This document shows positions 18,265 to 26,159 of a stretch of DNA of 64,000 bases, in pieces (the stretch's first letter is position 1; the number at the start of each line of letters is the position of its first letter). A program made the translations under genes and the position numbers. Under the pieces are notes generated by a model that searched no databases, was not told the origin of the DNA, and was given only the letters and a program-made list of their open reading frames with translations. This stretch comes from Salinibaculum rarum (GTDB lineage: Archaea > Halobacteriota > Halobacteria > Halobacteriales > Haloarculaceae), in assembly GCF_030505615.1 (NCBI RefSeq), contig NZ_CP129992.1, forward strand, positions 248,001 through 312,000. The letters run 5' to 3'.

Positions 18265-18303
18265 CTAGTGACATCCTCGCCCGCCGTGAACGGCGGGATT
18301 CTC
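18265..18303 (-). repeat. Solo right end of an IS200/IS605-type (IS1341) element
   Basis: On the reverse strand this reads GAATCCCGCC, hairpin CCCGCCG-TTCA-CGGCGGG (18280-18297), then CGAGGATGTCACTAG. It matches the layout of the right end of the complete TnpB element at 25302-25330 (GGATTCCTCCGC, hairpin, GGAGGATGTCAATGAC), with a different but equally paired stem. No tnpB or left end is next to it. The hairpin begins 13 bases after the stop of the sugar-transferase gene, so it could now serve as that gene's terminator. Confidence 0.6.
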
Positions 18304-18309
18304 TCGCTG

Positions 18310-19737
18310 TTAGAAGATAGTCGTGACGACGTCACCCAGCACCTGCCAAATCTGTCGCACGACGATTTTCAGGTCGAACCAGAACGATTGGCGGCGAATG
18401 TACTCCACGTCGTAGCGGAGTTTCTCCTGGGGGTCGTGGCCGGTCGCATTGTTAATCTGTGCCAGCCCAGTGAGGCCGGGTTTGACGAACCAGCGACTCC
18501 GCCACTCGTCGGCCCCCCGATCCATATCCACATCCAGTTCCGGTCGCTCGGGTCTGGGACCGACGACGCTCATATCGCCGACAAGAATCGACCACAGTTG
18601 GGGGATCTCGTCAAGATGCGTCCGGCGGATGAACCGGCCGACACGAGTCACTCGCGGGTCGCGTTCACCCTTGTCCTCTTCAGAGAGTTTCGCTCCCGAT
18701 TTTGCCTCCGCGTCGGGAACCATACTGCGGAATTTGAAGACGGTGAACGTCTCCCCAAACTCGGCGGTCCGGTCCTGACTGTACAGCACCGGCCCCGAAC
18801 TATCCAGTTTGATTGCAGCGGCAAGCACAGCAATCACCGGCGAGAGCAAAAGCAATCCCAGGCCGGCAAACGTCACGTCGAACGTTCGCTTGACGATGTA
18901 GTTCTGCCAGTCCCACGGCGCCAGGTCGACTTCGACGAGGTCACCACCACCGACGCCAGCGGTGAGAACGTCATCAGCGTGGTCACGGTGGACCATCGCC
19001 GTCACACCGTATTCGGCACACGCATCAAGTGTCCCGAAAAACTCCGCGCGGTCGGTTTCGGCGAAGGCGAGCAGGGCGGTATCGATGTCGTGTTTCACGA
19101 ACACCTCGTCGAGTCGCGAGAGGCCGCCGAGACTCTGGAGTGCGTCGAGTCGGGATTCGACCGTCCCACCGTCGGACAGTTCCACTCGTTCGGCCTGTGG
19201 TTCAGACCCCACAGCGAACGAAGAGGGCGGCGAGACGTAACCCAGAATCGGGATATCCGTCGCCTTGAGGATATCGGCCATCGTCTCGGGGTCGTCGCCA
19301 ACGATGACCGCGCGGCTCGTCGACCGTGGGCGGCGACGGATAGCGACCATGTAGAGCGGGAGAACGACGAGCAAGAACGCGGTCGTCAACATGAGCGTCG
19401 CCCGCGGTAGCCGATAGGAGTAGTTGAAATAGCCCAGCGCCGCGAGGCCAATCATCGACAGCACGACGCGCTTCTGAGTCAGAATAATCGTGTCGAGAAT
19501 CCGTCGCGGCCGGGGTTTGAACACCGGCCACAGTGCCGCGAGGACGACGACGAGGGTCGTCGCGGTCGCCCAGGCGAGGGTGCCGTTCGAAAGGACAACG
19601 GGAGCTGGCCGGCCAAAGTACGGAACAAGGGCGAACGCGTCCTGTACGGCTGGGTAGTTGACCACCGTGACAGCCGTCGCAGCCAGGATGACAGTCCCCA
19701 GCACGCTGGCAAGGCGGTACCGCCATCCTGATGCCAT
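18310..19737 (-). CDS. Polyprenyl-phosphate sugar-1-phosphate transferase (WbaP/WcaJ-like)
   Basis: A 475-residue membrane enzyme starting at ATG 19737 (MASGWRYRLASVLG). The N-terminal half has about four membrane helices and a CoA-binding-like middle domain (RAVIVGDDPETMADIL). The C-terminal catalytic domain has KRTFDVTFAGLGLLLLSPVI, FTVFKFRSMVPDAE, RVTRVGRFIRRTHLDEIPQ, LVGDMSVVGPRPERPE and WFVKPGLTGLAQIN. These are the conserved blocks of the polyprenyl glycosylphosphotransferase family, with the Asp-Glu pair in HLDEIPQ. Such enzymes start a lipid-linked glycan by moving a sugar-phosphate from UDP-sugar to a polyprenyl phosphate. It probably begins glycan assembly for this island. The sugar moved is unknown. 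Confidence 0.88.
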   Translation of the reverse strand: MASGWRYRLASVLGTVILAATAVTVVNYPAVQDAFALVPYFGRPAPVVLSNGTLAWATATTLVVVLAALWPVFKPRPRRILDTIILTQKRVVLSMIGLAALGYFNYSYRLPRATLMLTTAFLLVVLPLYMVAIRRRPRSTSRAVIVGDDPETMADILKATDIPILGYVSPPSSFAVGSEPQAERVELSDGGTVESRLDALQSLGGLSRLDEVFVKHDIDTALLAFAETDRAEFFGTLDACAEYGVTAMVHRDHADDVLTAGVGGGDLVEVDLAPWDWQNYIVKRTFDVTFAGLGLLLLSPVIAVLAAAIKLDSSGPVLYSQDRTAEFGETFTVFKFRSMVPDAEAKSGAKLSEEDKGERDPRVTRVGRFIRRTHLDEIPQLWSILVGDMSVVGPRPERPELDVDMDRGADEWRSRWFVKPGLTGLAQINNATGHDPQEKLRYDVEYIRRQSFWFDLKIVVRQIWQVLGDVVTTIF

Positions 19738-19873
19738 TTTCACTCGTTTGATTATCGACAACTGATATAAGACCTGCGGGACCGGCATACGACCGTCATA
19801 CGAGTTTACTTCAGGTTGAGTCGCGTAACGAAATTGCCCGGTGAATTAAGTGCTGACAGCCAGTATCGGGAGT

Positions 19874-20314
19874 ATGGAACGCGTAGAGGAGACCGATCTC
19901 AGACAGCGTCTCCCAGTTGATACCCTCCAGCAGCTATTCGAGGAGCGGCAGATCCGACTTGCAATCTGTTTTGGCTCTTACGCGACTGGTCGTACGCACT
20001 CCCAGAGTGACATTGATTTGGCAGTGGAATTCGAAGACATACGCCCTGGTGACGACTCGTACAACGAGACCTTCTTTAGCGTGTACGAGGCCGTGAGCAC
20101 GACACTCGAAACCGACGATGTTGATCTCCTTGATATTCATTCTCTGTCCGGGTCGCTCGCACGGGCAGTTCTGACAGACGGTATTCTAGTATACGGCAAT
20201 TCTGAGCGTGTAGAAATCCTTCGAGAGCAGTTCACTGTTGACGATACAGAACAACGGTCGCCCCGCGAGCGACTAGACACCGCCATCGAACGAATTGACG
20301 AGCATCTCGCTTAG
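19874..20314 (+). CDS. MNT-type nucleotidyltransferase (antitoxin of a HEPN/MNT module)
   Basis: A 146-residue minimal nucleotidyltransferase. I use ATG at 19874 (MERVEETDLRQRL). The motif CFGSYATGRTHSQSDIDLAVEF is the G-S-x4-G-x7-D-x-D signature with both metal-binding Asp, and VDLLDIHS supplies the third. In HEPN/MNT pairs the MNT protein AMPylates and silences the HEPN RNase. The partner gene begins two bases after this stop, at 20316, but is cut off after about 16 codons by the 3' end of the aglB-like gene. The MNT is therefore an orphan here. Confidence 0.8.
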   Translation: MERVEETDLRQRLPVDTLQQLFEERQIRLAICFGSYATGRTHSQSDIDLAVEFEDIRPGDDSYNETFFSVYEAVSTTLETDDVDLLDIHSLSGSLARAVLTDGILVYGNSERVEILREQFTVDDTEQRSPRERLDTAIERIDEHLA

Positions 20315-20315
20315 G

Positions 20316-20364
20316 ATGAGCGACGAGCTTGCAGACGACCAGTTACACCGGATTCTTACCAGAA
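20316..20364 (+). pseudogene. Truncated HEPN partner of the MNT gene
   Basis: ATG at 20316 opens MSDELADDQLHRILTRI, a start like those of haloarchaeal HEPN proteins and in the expected place right after the MNT gene. The coding sense then stops: from about 20365 on, this strand is antisense to the aglB-like gene, and the frame continues as basic shadow sequence to 20483. At least 100 residues including the R-x4-6-H active site are missing. The break marks an old recombination boundary. Confidence 0.5.
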
Positions 20365-22677
20365 TTAACTCTCAGCAGCCACCGTTGTCCCGTTCATCAC
20401 GGCATCTTCCGACACGTCGACCGTCCACGTCTGACCGTCGGCGGCCAGTTCGTAGGTGCCAGGATAGGCAACGTCGACGGTAAACTCGCCACTCGCGTTC
20501 GTCTGAACCTGTCGCTCGTAGGTGAACGCGGCACCCGGAATGTCGATGTCGGTTTCGAGCGAGACGGTCGCATTCGCTGGGGAAGTCCCATCAAGTGTCG
20601 CACCCGGAACGACGAGAAACGCTTTCCGATCACCACTCTCAGTAGCGTAGATGGCTCGATACCGTGAGAGGCCCTCAACGTCCTCGTAGCGGCTCCCGAA
20701 GTGGTCGTGGAGACGAACGCCCATCGCCGGACTGTCGACCGGGAACGGTTTGGTCACGAGGAATCGAACGCGACCGTTGAGCAGCCCAACAGCAGCGTCT
20801 GGGTCCGGTATGGCCATGAAAACGCGATAGTTGGACTGGGCGAATCCGTACGATTGGGATTGCCCGTTCACGAAGTAGTTGTAGACGCGATTTCGCCCCC
20901 AGTCGCTGAAGACGTAGCTGTCGGATTCAGTCTCCCAGCCACGATCGTCCGAGTATTCCGCGAGCCACGTTGCCGTTTCGACGGTGTCGTCATCGACGGT
21001 GACCTGTTGCATCTTCACGCCCGACTGGACGACGCCAGGACCGGTGACGAGGAGAAAGACCAAGAATACCGACACGACAGTCGACCCGTCAGGCCGTGCT
21101 GGCCACCAGTCGGACCAGTCACTCCCGTCGACGGGGGCGGGCACTTTCGCGAGGTCGACCCAGGCGGCAATCCAGACGAATCCCAGTCCGGCAAACAGTG
21201 CGGTAAATGGCGAGATTTCGCCGGTAAAGCGCACTTGAAACATAGCGAGTCCGAAGAAGTACCAGCCGTAGACGACGGGGACGAGCCACTCGTCGTCGCT
21301 GCGAGCGAGGCGCACAGTCGCCCAGACCATGAGTGGAAGGGCGATGATGAGAACGAATCCAAAGAGGAGCAGAAAGCCAAGGGTGTCAGCGCTGAACAGC
21401 GACTGGACCTCGGCGATATTGTCGCTACGGAGGATAGTGTCGATACCACCCTGAAGTTCACCCCAGATGTCGGGAAGGAACACGACCACGGCAGCGATTG
21501 TTCCGCCGCCAGCGACGAGTTCGACGACCGCGAGTTCGCGGACACTCCGCTCGAGTCGAGCGGCAGCCTCGCCAACCACAACGACGGCGACACTGCCAAC
21601 AAAGAGCAGCGCAGGCACGGCAGCGACAGTCGTCGAGTGCCAGCCAGCTGTGGTGTGGACAGCGTACGCGAGCACGGCAGCCAGCGCGAGGCCGGCCAGC
21701 AGTGGTACGTTCGAAACGAGCGGCTGTCGGTCGTCGCGAACGTCGAGGAGCACGCCGAAGACAACGACGGCAGCGACGGGCACAACCAGTAGCGGGCCGT
21801 TGTCCCACGCCAGCACCTGTCCGGCGACACCGATACCGAGTCCGGTCGCAGCGAACCAGCGGGTGGGGTCGGCGTTGTCTCGCTGGCCCGTCAGCAGGAC
21901 GGCCAGTGCGAGCGCAGTCAGGACCAGCCAGACATAGTCGAAGGCGTGGTGGTCGGCGTAGCCGAGGCTCGTCCGAAAGGCGTGACTCGGCGTGAACGCG
22001 AGCATTAGAACCGACGCCAGCGCGACGCGGCGGTCGGAACTCACCCGCAGTGCAAGAGCGTAGAGCAAGAGACCGGTGACGAGCGCAGCGAGCACTGGAT
22101 AGAGTGCGAGTGCGAGACCGCTGCCACCGAGGAGTCCGGCCAGCCACGTCAGTGCAGCGACGAGAAACGGCTCACCACCGGCGATACCCTCTGGAACCTC
22201 ACCGAGCGGGAGTACCCCGATGGTCCCGCCGGCGAGGGTCTGCTCGACCCAGTAGCGGTAGTAGTAGGGGTCGTTCCCCGAGAGAACGACGTAGCCATCG
22301 CGGAAAACGGCCCCGAATGGGAACAGACGGACCGCGACCAGCACGCCGAGGACGGCCGCGAGCAGTCCAGCCCCGCGACTGTCGATGCTCGGCAGTGACA
22401 GTGAGATGTCGCGGTCGGTCGGCTCTTCCGTAGTTGCGGGCTGCGGTTCGCCGTCGAGTGCAGCACGAACGGCATCGGGGTTGGCCAGGCGATACTCGCC
22501 GTCGGCTTTCTCGACGACGCCTTCCGAGACGAGTTGGCCGAAGGTTCCCGAGTCGATGGGAACGTCGTCGAACGTCCACGTCTCTCGGGTGGCGTCGACT
22601 TCCAGCACGTCTTCGAGTGCGGCTTCGAAGTCGGGCCTGTCCTGGAGAAGTTCCTCGACCCGACGACCGTCGGTCAT
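20365..22677 (-). CDS. AglB/STT3-family oligosaccharyltransferase, short variant
   Basis: A 770-residue polytopic membrane protein of the STT3/AglB family. It has the first acidic loop motif GNDPYYYRYW (residues 134-143) and the second ADHHAFDYVW (241-250), about 12 membrane helices, and a C-terminal soluble domain with an Ig-like tail. It differs from typical haloarchaeal AglB in three ways: it is about 250-300 residues shorter; the WWDYG catalytic motif reads FSDWG (about residue 590), keeping Asp and Gly; and residues 1-80 look like a winged-helix domain (TFGQLVSEGVVEKADGEYRL). It is probably a paralogue that transfers the glycan of this island to protein. Full activity is uncertain. Confidence 0.8.
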   Translation of the reverse strand: MTDGRRVEELLQDRPDFEAALEDVLEVDATRETWTFDDVPIDSGTFGQLVSEGVVEKADGEYRLANPDAVRAALDGEPQPATTEEPTDRDISLSLPSIDSRGAGLLAAVLGVLVAVRLFPFGAVFRDGYVVLSGNDPYYYRYWVEQTLAGGTIGVLPLGEVPEGIAGGEPFLVAALTWLAGLLGGSGLALALYPVLAALVTGLLLYALALRVSSDRRVALASVLMLAFTPSHAFRTSLGYADHHAFDYVWLVLTALALAVLLTGQRDNADPTRWFAATGLGIGVAGQVLAWDNGPLLVVPVAAVVVFGVLLDVRDDRQPLVSNVPLLAGLALAAVLAYAVHTTAGWHSTTVAAVPALLFVGSVAVVVVGEAAARLERSVRELAVVELVAGGGTIAAVVVFLPDIWGELQGGIDTILRSDNIAEVQSLFSADTLGFLLLFGFVLIIALPLMVWATVRLARSDDEWLVPVVYGWYFFGLAMFQVRFTGEISPFTALFAGLGFVWIAAWVDLAKVPAPVDGSDWSDWWPARPDGSTVVSVFLVFLLVTGPGVVQSGVKMQQVTVDDDTVETATWLAEYSDDRGWETESDSYVFSDWGRNRVYNYFVNGQSQSYGFAQSNYRVFMAIPDPDAAVGLLNGRVRFLVTKPFPVDSPAMGVRLHDHFGSRYEDVEGLSRYRAIYATESGDRKAFLVVPGATLDGTSPANATVSLETDIDIPGAAFTYERQVQTNASGEFTVDVAYPGTYELAADGQTWTVDVSEDAVMNGTTVAAES

Positions 22678-22734
22678 ACCTACTGAGTTTCCCGACTGGC
22701 AGAAAAACCCATCGGGGTCGAGTTGTCGAGCAAG

Positions 22735-23265
22735 TTACTCCTCGGCATGTCCCGTCGGTGCAGTTGCATCGGCGTTCACATCTCTGCGCCGGTCGACAGC
22801 GAAAACGAGCAGACTCACCGCGATTGCAGCGACAGGGACCAGCGGGTCAGAGGTGACGTACAGACTCGGCGTCGGTGGTCGATAGCTGGGGAACACCGGG
22901 AAAAGCCACTGACTTGCCCTGCCGTCGGCCCAGACGCGAAGCCCGTCGAGTGCAACGTGTGCGAGGCCCCCGGCGAGAAGGAGAGTGTAGACACGTCGCC
23001 ACCACCGTCGCTCGAACAACAGTGTGATGGCCCCAGAGAGCAGCAGGACGCCACCGAGCGTGCTCGTGACGCTGTACGTAAACGGGATGCCGAGAGCGGC
23101 ACTAACAGCGTCGGCATCGAGGAGGATGTCGACTTTCTGTAAATCGGGAATACAGGCCCCACCCATCCCGACGACGACCCAGCGCCGGTCCAGCCAGTCG
23201 ACCCACCAGCCAGCGACGGTCAAGAGGACGTACGCCACCAGGACGTGTGTCAGCAAATCAGCCAT
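22735..23265 (-). CDS. Membrane-bound metal-dependent hydrolase (DUF457/YdjM-like)
   Basis: A 176-residue protein with four to five membrane helices, started at ATG 23265 (MADLLTHVLVAYVLL). The N-terminal D-L-L-T-H, the GACIPDLQKVDILLD segment and GLAHVALDGLRVWAD give the spaced His/Asp residues typical of the YdjM/DUF457 metal-dependent hydrolase family. The biochemical role of the family is largely unknown. Its start overlaps the end of the upstream OB-fold-like gene by 8 bases, so the two are one operon. Confidence 0.75.
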   Translation of the reverse strand: MADLLTHVLVAYVLLTVAGWWVDWLDRRWVVVGMGGACIPDLQKVDILLDADAVSAALGIPFTYSVTSTLGGVLLLSGAITLLFERRWWRRVYTLLLAGGLAHVALDGLRVWADGRASQWLFPVFPSYRPPTPSLYVTSDPLVPVAAIAVSLLVFAVDRRRDVNADATAPTGHAEE

Positions 23266-23746
23266 TGCGGGCCTCCAGCGAGTAGGTCCCCCAGTCAATT
23301 CGCCAGTACCCGAAAAAGACGAGCAAGAAGAGAATCACTGCAACGACAGAGATGCCATATTTGAACAGCAGTGAGCTGCCGGCGGGGTTGACGACGGCGA
23401 CGCGCTCGGCGTCGATGGTCTGGTCCGGTCCGAGCGTCCCGTACACCTGGACGGTGCCACCGGATTGGACTGACGCATCGAAATTGTGGACGGTCATCTG
23501 GAAGCTCCCCTCATCGTACTCGACCCGAATCTGGGCCGTGTCCGCACCGACTGACTCGACAGTGCCGAACAGCAGTGCTTGCTCTCCGGTATGGTCGTCG
23601 TACTCCGCCCCGAGCGCGTCGGCGGTCGGGTAGGGCCACCGGTCGTCCTCGGTGGCATCTGCGTACACGCCGAGTCCAGCCGTTGCCAGCAGCAGGAGTC
23701 CAATCAGCGCAAAACGTCGCCAGCGGGTCACATCCGGCGGTGACAC
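23258..23746 (-). CDS. Membrane-anchored OB-fold-like protein
   Basis: A 162-residue protein if started at GTG 23746 (MSPPDVTRWRRFALIG); a second GTG lies five codons further in. It has a signal-anchor helix (FALIGLLLLATAGLGVYAD), a beta-rich extracytoplasmic middle part resembling a nucleic-acid-binding/OB fold (ALLFGTVESVGADTAQIRV, GTVQVYGTLGPDQTI), and a C-terminal membrane helix (VVAVILFLLVFFGYW). It is the first gene of a pair with the DUF457 hydrolase. Function unknown. The left end of the TnpB element starts about 80 bases upstream and may have replaced its original promoter. Confidence 0.7.
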   Translation of the reverse strand: MSPPDVTRWRRFALIGLLLLATAGLGVYADATEDDRWPYPTADALGAEYDDHTGEQALLFGTVESVGADTAQIRVEYDEGSFQMTVHNFDASVQSGGTVQVYGTLGPDQTIDAERVAVVNPAGSSLLFKYGISVVAVILFLLVFFGYWRIDWGTYSLEARNG

Positions 23747-23966
23747 TGCCGGTCCGAATAGACGTTTCGGTCTACCGAGTGGCGGTAGAGGTGGAATCTG
23801 TTTTATACGCTGAGCAGGCGCAATACCACGGCCTTCAGGCCGTGGATACGCGCCGTCACTCAGTGCCACGCTCCACCGATACCAACAGGGTCGGGATATT
23901 CCACCGCCACCAACTACCAATATTTACAAACGAAGCGATTATAATCGGTTATACAGGCGTTTCACG

Positions 23967-25283
23967 ATGTTGGGAGTCCACCGCACCCGTCGAGCGAAAA
24001 TCCGCAACCACTCGCAGGTGGCGGAGTCGCTCGACCGACACGGGTGGAGTGCCAGCAAACTCTGGAACGTTGCAAACTATCACTCCCGAGAAGTCTGGGA
24101 GGAAACGGGCGAGATTCCCAACCACGAGGAGTTAAAAGACGAGTTGAAGGAACACGACAAATACCGAGGACTGCACAGCCAGTCCAGTCAGCGGGTTCTG
24201 GAGGAACTCGCTGAAGCCTTCAACTCGTGGTACTCCAGCGACGACAACCGGGACAACCCGCCCGGCTACCGCAAAGAAAACTACGACGACGACCAAGGTC
24301 GCCGCGTCCACGAAGAACACCCGCGCTCGACAGTGACGTGGAAACAGAACGGTATCCGCCACGACACCAAGAATAACCGTGTTCGACTCTCTAAGGGTGC
24401 GAACCACAAGGAACACCCCCGAGCGCGGGAATACATCCTTGTCGAGTACGAGACACGCCCCGGAGTCACGGTCGAGGACCTGCAACAAGTCCGTGCCGTC
24501 TACGACCAAGCGAAGGGGCGATGGGAACTCCATCTCGTCTGCAAAGACGAGATCGAGACGCCCGACGCTCCCGGTAACGAGACAGCAGGTATTGACCTCG
24601 GTATCAGCAACTTCGCCGCCGTCGCCTACAGCTCCGAGGACGCCAACCTGTACCCTGGCAACCGCCTGAAACAGGACGGGTACTACTTCCCGAAAGAGAT
24701 CGCCAAATGCGACGATAGCGGTGGTGAACAAGCCACACGTCTCCACGCGAAGTGGTCGGAACGCCGCACCCACTTCTTCCACGCCTTAGCGAAACACATC
24801 GTTGAACGGTGTGTTGAGAAGAACGTTGGCCGCATCAACGTCGGAGACTTGGAAGGCGTGCGCGAGGACGAGAACGGCGAGTCGAAAAACTGGGGGCGGC
24901 ACGGCAACCTTGACCTGCATGGGTGGACGTTCGACCGCTTCACCAACATCCTCGAATACAAAGCGAAGGTTGAGGGTATCGAGGTCGTGGAAGTGTCCGA
25001 GCGCGACACGAGCAAGACGTGTTGTATCTGCGGGAAGGAAGACGAGAGTCAACGTGTCGAACGTGGCCTGTACGTCTGCGAGTCGTGTGATGCGGCGTTC
25101 AACGCTGACGTGAACGGGGCGGAGAACATTCGTCTCGACATCAACGACGAAAGTAACTCTGAATCTTCGCCCAGTTTGGGTGGAGATAGGAGTACCGGCT
25201 GGTTGGCACAGCCCGGAGTCTACCTGTATGACCTCTCCTGCGGATTCCAACCGCAACGAGAGGTGGTGGACTGCAAACCCTAA
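23967..25283 (+). CDS. tnpB: TnpB, RNA-guided nuclease of an IS1341-type element
   Basis: A 438-residue TnpB of usual length. The RuvC-like catalytic residues are present: Asp in AGIDLGISNFAAVAY (about residue 210), Glu in INVGDLEGVRED (about residue 295) and Asp in CDAAFNADVNGAENI (about residue 380). Between the last two is a zinc ribbon CCICGKED...CESC. The N-terminus (RAKIRNHSQVAESLDRHGWS) is the usual helical region. TnpB proteins are known RNA-guided DNA nucleases that use an RNA made from the 3' end of the element. The gene looks intact. Coding runs to within 20 bases of the right-end hairpin, so the guide RNA would overlap the tnpB 3' end. Confidence 0.88.
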   Translation: MLGVHRTRRAKIRNHSQVAESLDRHGWSASKLWNVANYHSREVWEETGEIPNHEELKDELKEHDKYRGLHSQSSQRVLEELAEAFNSWYSSDDNRDNPPGYRKENYDDDQGRRVHEEHPRSTVTWKQNGIRHDTKNNRVRLSKGANHKEHPRAREYILVEYETRPGVTVEDLQQVRAVYDQAKGRWELHLVCKDEIETPDAPGNETAGIDLGISNFAAVAYSSEDANLYPGNRLKQDGYYFPKEIAKCDDSGGEQATRLHAKWSERRTHFFHALAKHIVERCVEKNVGRINVGDLEGVREDENGESKNWGRHGNLDLHGWTFDRFTNILEYKAKVEGIEVVEVSERDTSKTCCICGKEDESQRVERGLYVCESCDAAFNADVNGAENIRLDINDESNSESSPSLGGDRSTGWLAQPGVYLYDLSCGFQPQREVVDCKP

Positions 25284-25330
25284 TATCCCAACCTCGGGAT
25301 TCCTCCGCCTTGCGGAGGAGGATGTCAATG
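25284..25330 (+). ncRNA. Predicted 3' part of the TnpB guide RNA (omega RNA)
   Basis: In TnpB systems the scaffold RNA covers the end of tnpB and the element's right end, and the guide is the sequence just outside. Here the right-end hairpin (25302-25318) and its tail GGATGTCAATGAC would form the 3' scaffold, and the bases from about 25331 (gctctagcgctatggt) the guide. This is placed by analogy with described systems; transcript ends cannot be read from sequence. Confidence 0.4.
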
Positions 25331-25361
25331 ACGCTCTAGCGCTATGGTTGCCAACTGTTTG

Positions 25362-25733
25362 TCACTCATTGAGCCACTCGTGCCATTCGTCAAGATTGAC
25401 GAGACTGTTTGCTAGCTCGTCAGAGCCATACTGACCCAGCACTTCTTCGACTGTCCGAGCAAGTCCCTCTGGGTCCCGGTCTGGGAGGTCTTGTGTATAG
25501 TACAAAAGGAGTCCAGCATGGTCCAGTTCTTTGTGCAGCGCCTCGAAATCCTTCGCGTTGTTCGATAGCAGTAGAACGTTGTTGTCGGCGCACCACTGAA
25601 GTAATTCCTCATCCGTCGTCTGTTCGCCAAAGCGGTCTTTCGCTTGCGTAACTTGGCACCCGCATTCTCGAAGTACTCGCTCAAATACCCGGCTGACGTG
25701 TTCGTCAAGGAGCACGTGGCTGGCTGAACTCAT
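25362..25733 (-). CDS. PIN-like toxin (DUF5615)
   Basis: A 123-residue PIN-like protein: HVLLDEHVSRVFERVLRE carries the first acidic pair (Asp/Glu in LLDEH), VLLLSNNAKDFEALHKEL the second (D in AKDF), as in the DUF5615 group of PIN-fold toxins. It overlaps the DUF433 antitoxin gene by 4 bases. DUF433/DUF5615 pairs are recognised as toxin-antitoxin modules; the toxin is presumed to be an RNase. Reading frame complete. Confidence 0.8.
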   Translation of the reverse strand: MSSASHVLLDEHVSRVFERVLRECGCQVTQAKDRFGEQTTDEELLQWCADNNVLLLSNNAKDFEALHKELDHAGLLLYYTQDLPDRDPEGLARTVEEVLGQYGSDELANSLVNLDEWHEWLNE

Positions 25734-26005
25734 GAAACCGGTTCTTTCGGTTTCAGCGAGGATTCACCGACGCGCTCGAACGCGTCAGCATTCTCGCGGT
25801 CGAGCGCCCGAAGTTCCTCGATATGTTCGTAATAGTACGCCATCGCCTCGTAAACAGAAGCAAGCGAAATATCGAGTTGATCGGCGACATAGGCTGGCGA
25901 CCGCCCGCTATCGACCACCAGACCAGCGATGTGCCGCACACCGATTCGGGTTCCCTCGATTCGGGGTTCCCCACCGAGAACGTCGTCGTCTGTGGTGATC
26001 GTCAT
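25730..26005 (-). CDS. DUF433 antitoxin
   Basis: A 91-residue protein with the DUF433 start ITTDDDVLGGEPRIEGTRIG followed by an HTH-like core (SPAYVADQLDISLASVYEAM). I choose ATG 26005 over the ATG at 26029 because a TATA box centred near 26031 predicts a transcript start within a base or two of 26005, giving a leaderless mRNA as usual in haloarchaea. Its stop overlaps the toxin start by 4 bases. Confidence 0.8.
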   Translation of the reverse strand: MTITTDDDVLGGEPRIEGTRIGVRHIAGLVVDSGRSPAYVADQLDISLASVYEAMAYYYEHIEELRALDRENADAFERVGESSLKPKEPVS

Positions 26006-26026
26006 ACCTAGAATTGGGTCTATGCT

Positions 26027-26036
26027 CATTTATACC
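26027..26036 (-). promoter_or_regulatory. TATA box of the DUF433/DUF5615 operon
   Basis: Reverse strand GGTATAAATG, preceded by an A-rich stretch (AAAA) as part of the BRE side. The distance of about 26 bases to ATG 26005 supports a leaderless start there. Confidence 0.6.
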
Positions 26037-26159
26037 TTTTCGGAGGCGATGAATCGTAACGAAGACGGCCTGTGGCGGAGTATTTACGACCGACCAAAGT
26101 TTGGCAATTCGAGAAGACTCTGCCGCTGGAACTAAGCCAGCCCTGACCAACCATCCGAT

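Larger units (their letters stand above)
23826..25330 (+). mobile_element. IS200/IS605-group element with tnpB only (IS1341 type)
   Basis: Left end: perfect hairpin CCACGGCC-TTCA-GGCCGTGG (23826-23845). Right end: hairpin CCTCCGC-CTT-GCGGAGG (25302-25318) followed by AGGATGTCAATGAC. There are no inverted repeats or target duplication, as expected for this group. No Y1 transposase (tnpA) is present, so movement would need one from elsewhere in the cell. The exact ends are estimated from the hairpins. Confidence 0.75.

Noticed and set aside
20701..21792. Forward frame of 363 codons across the aglB-like gene
   Set aside because: Antisense to a well-supported membrane protein; very polar and without motifs.
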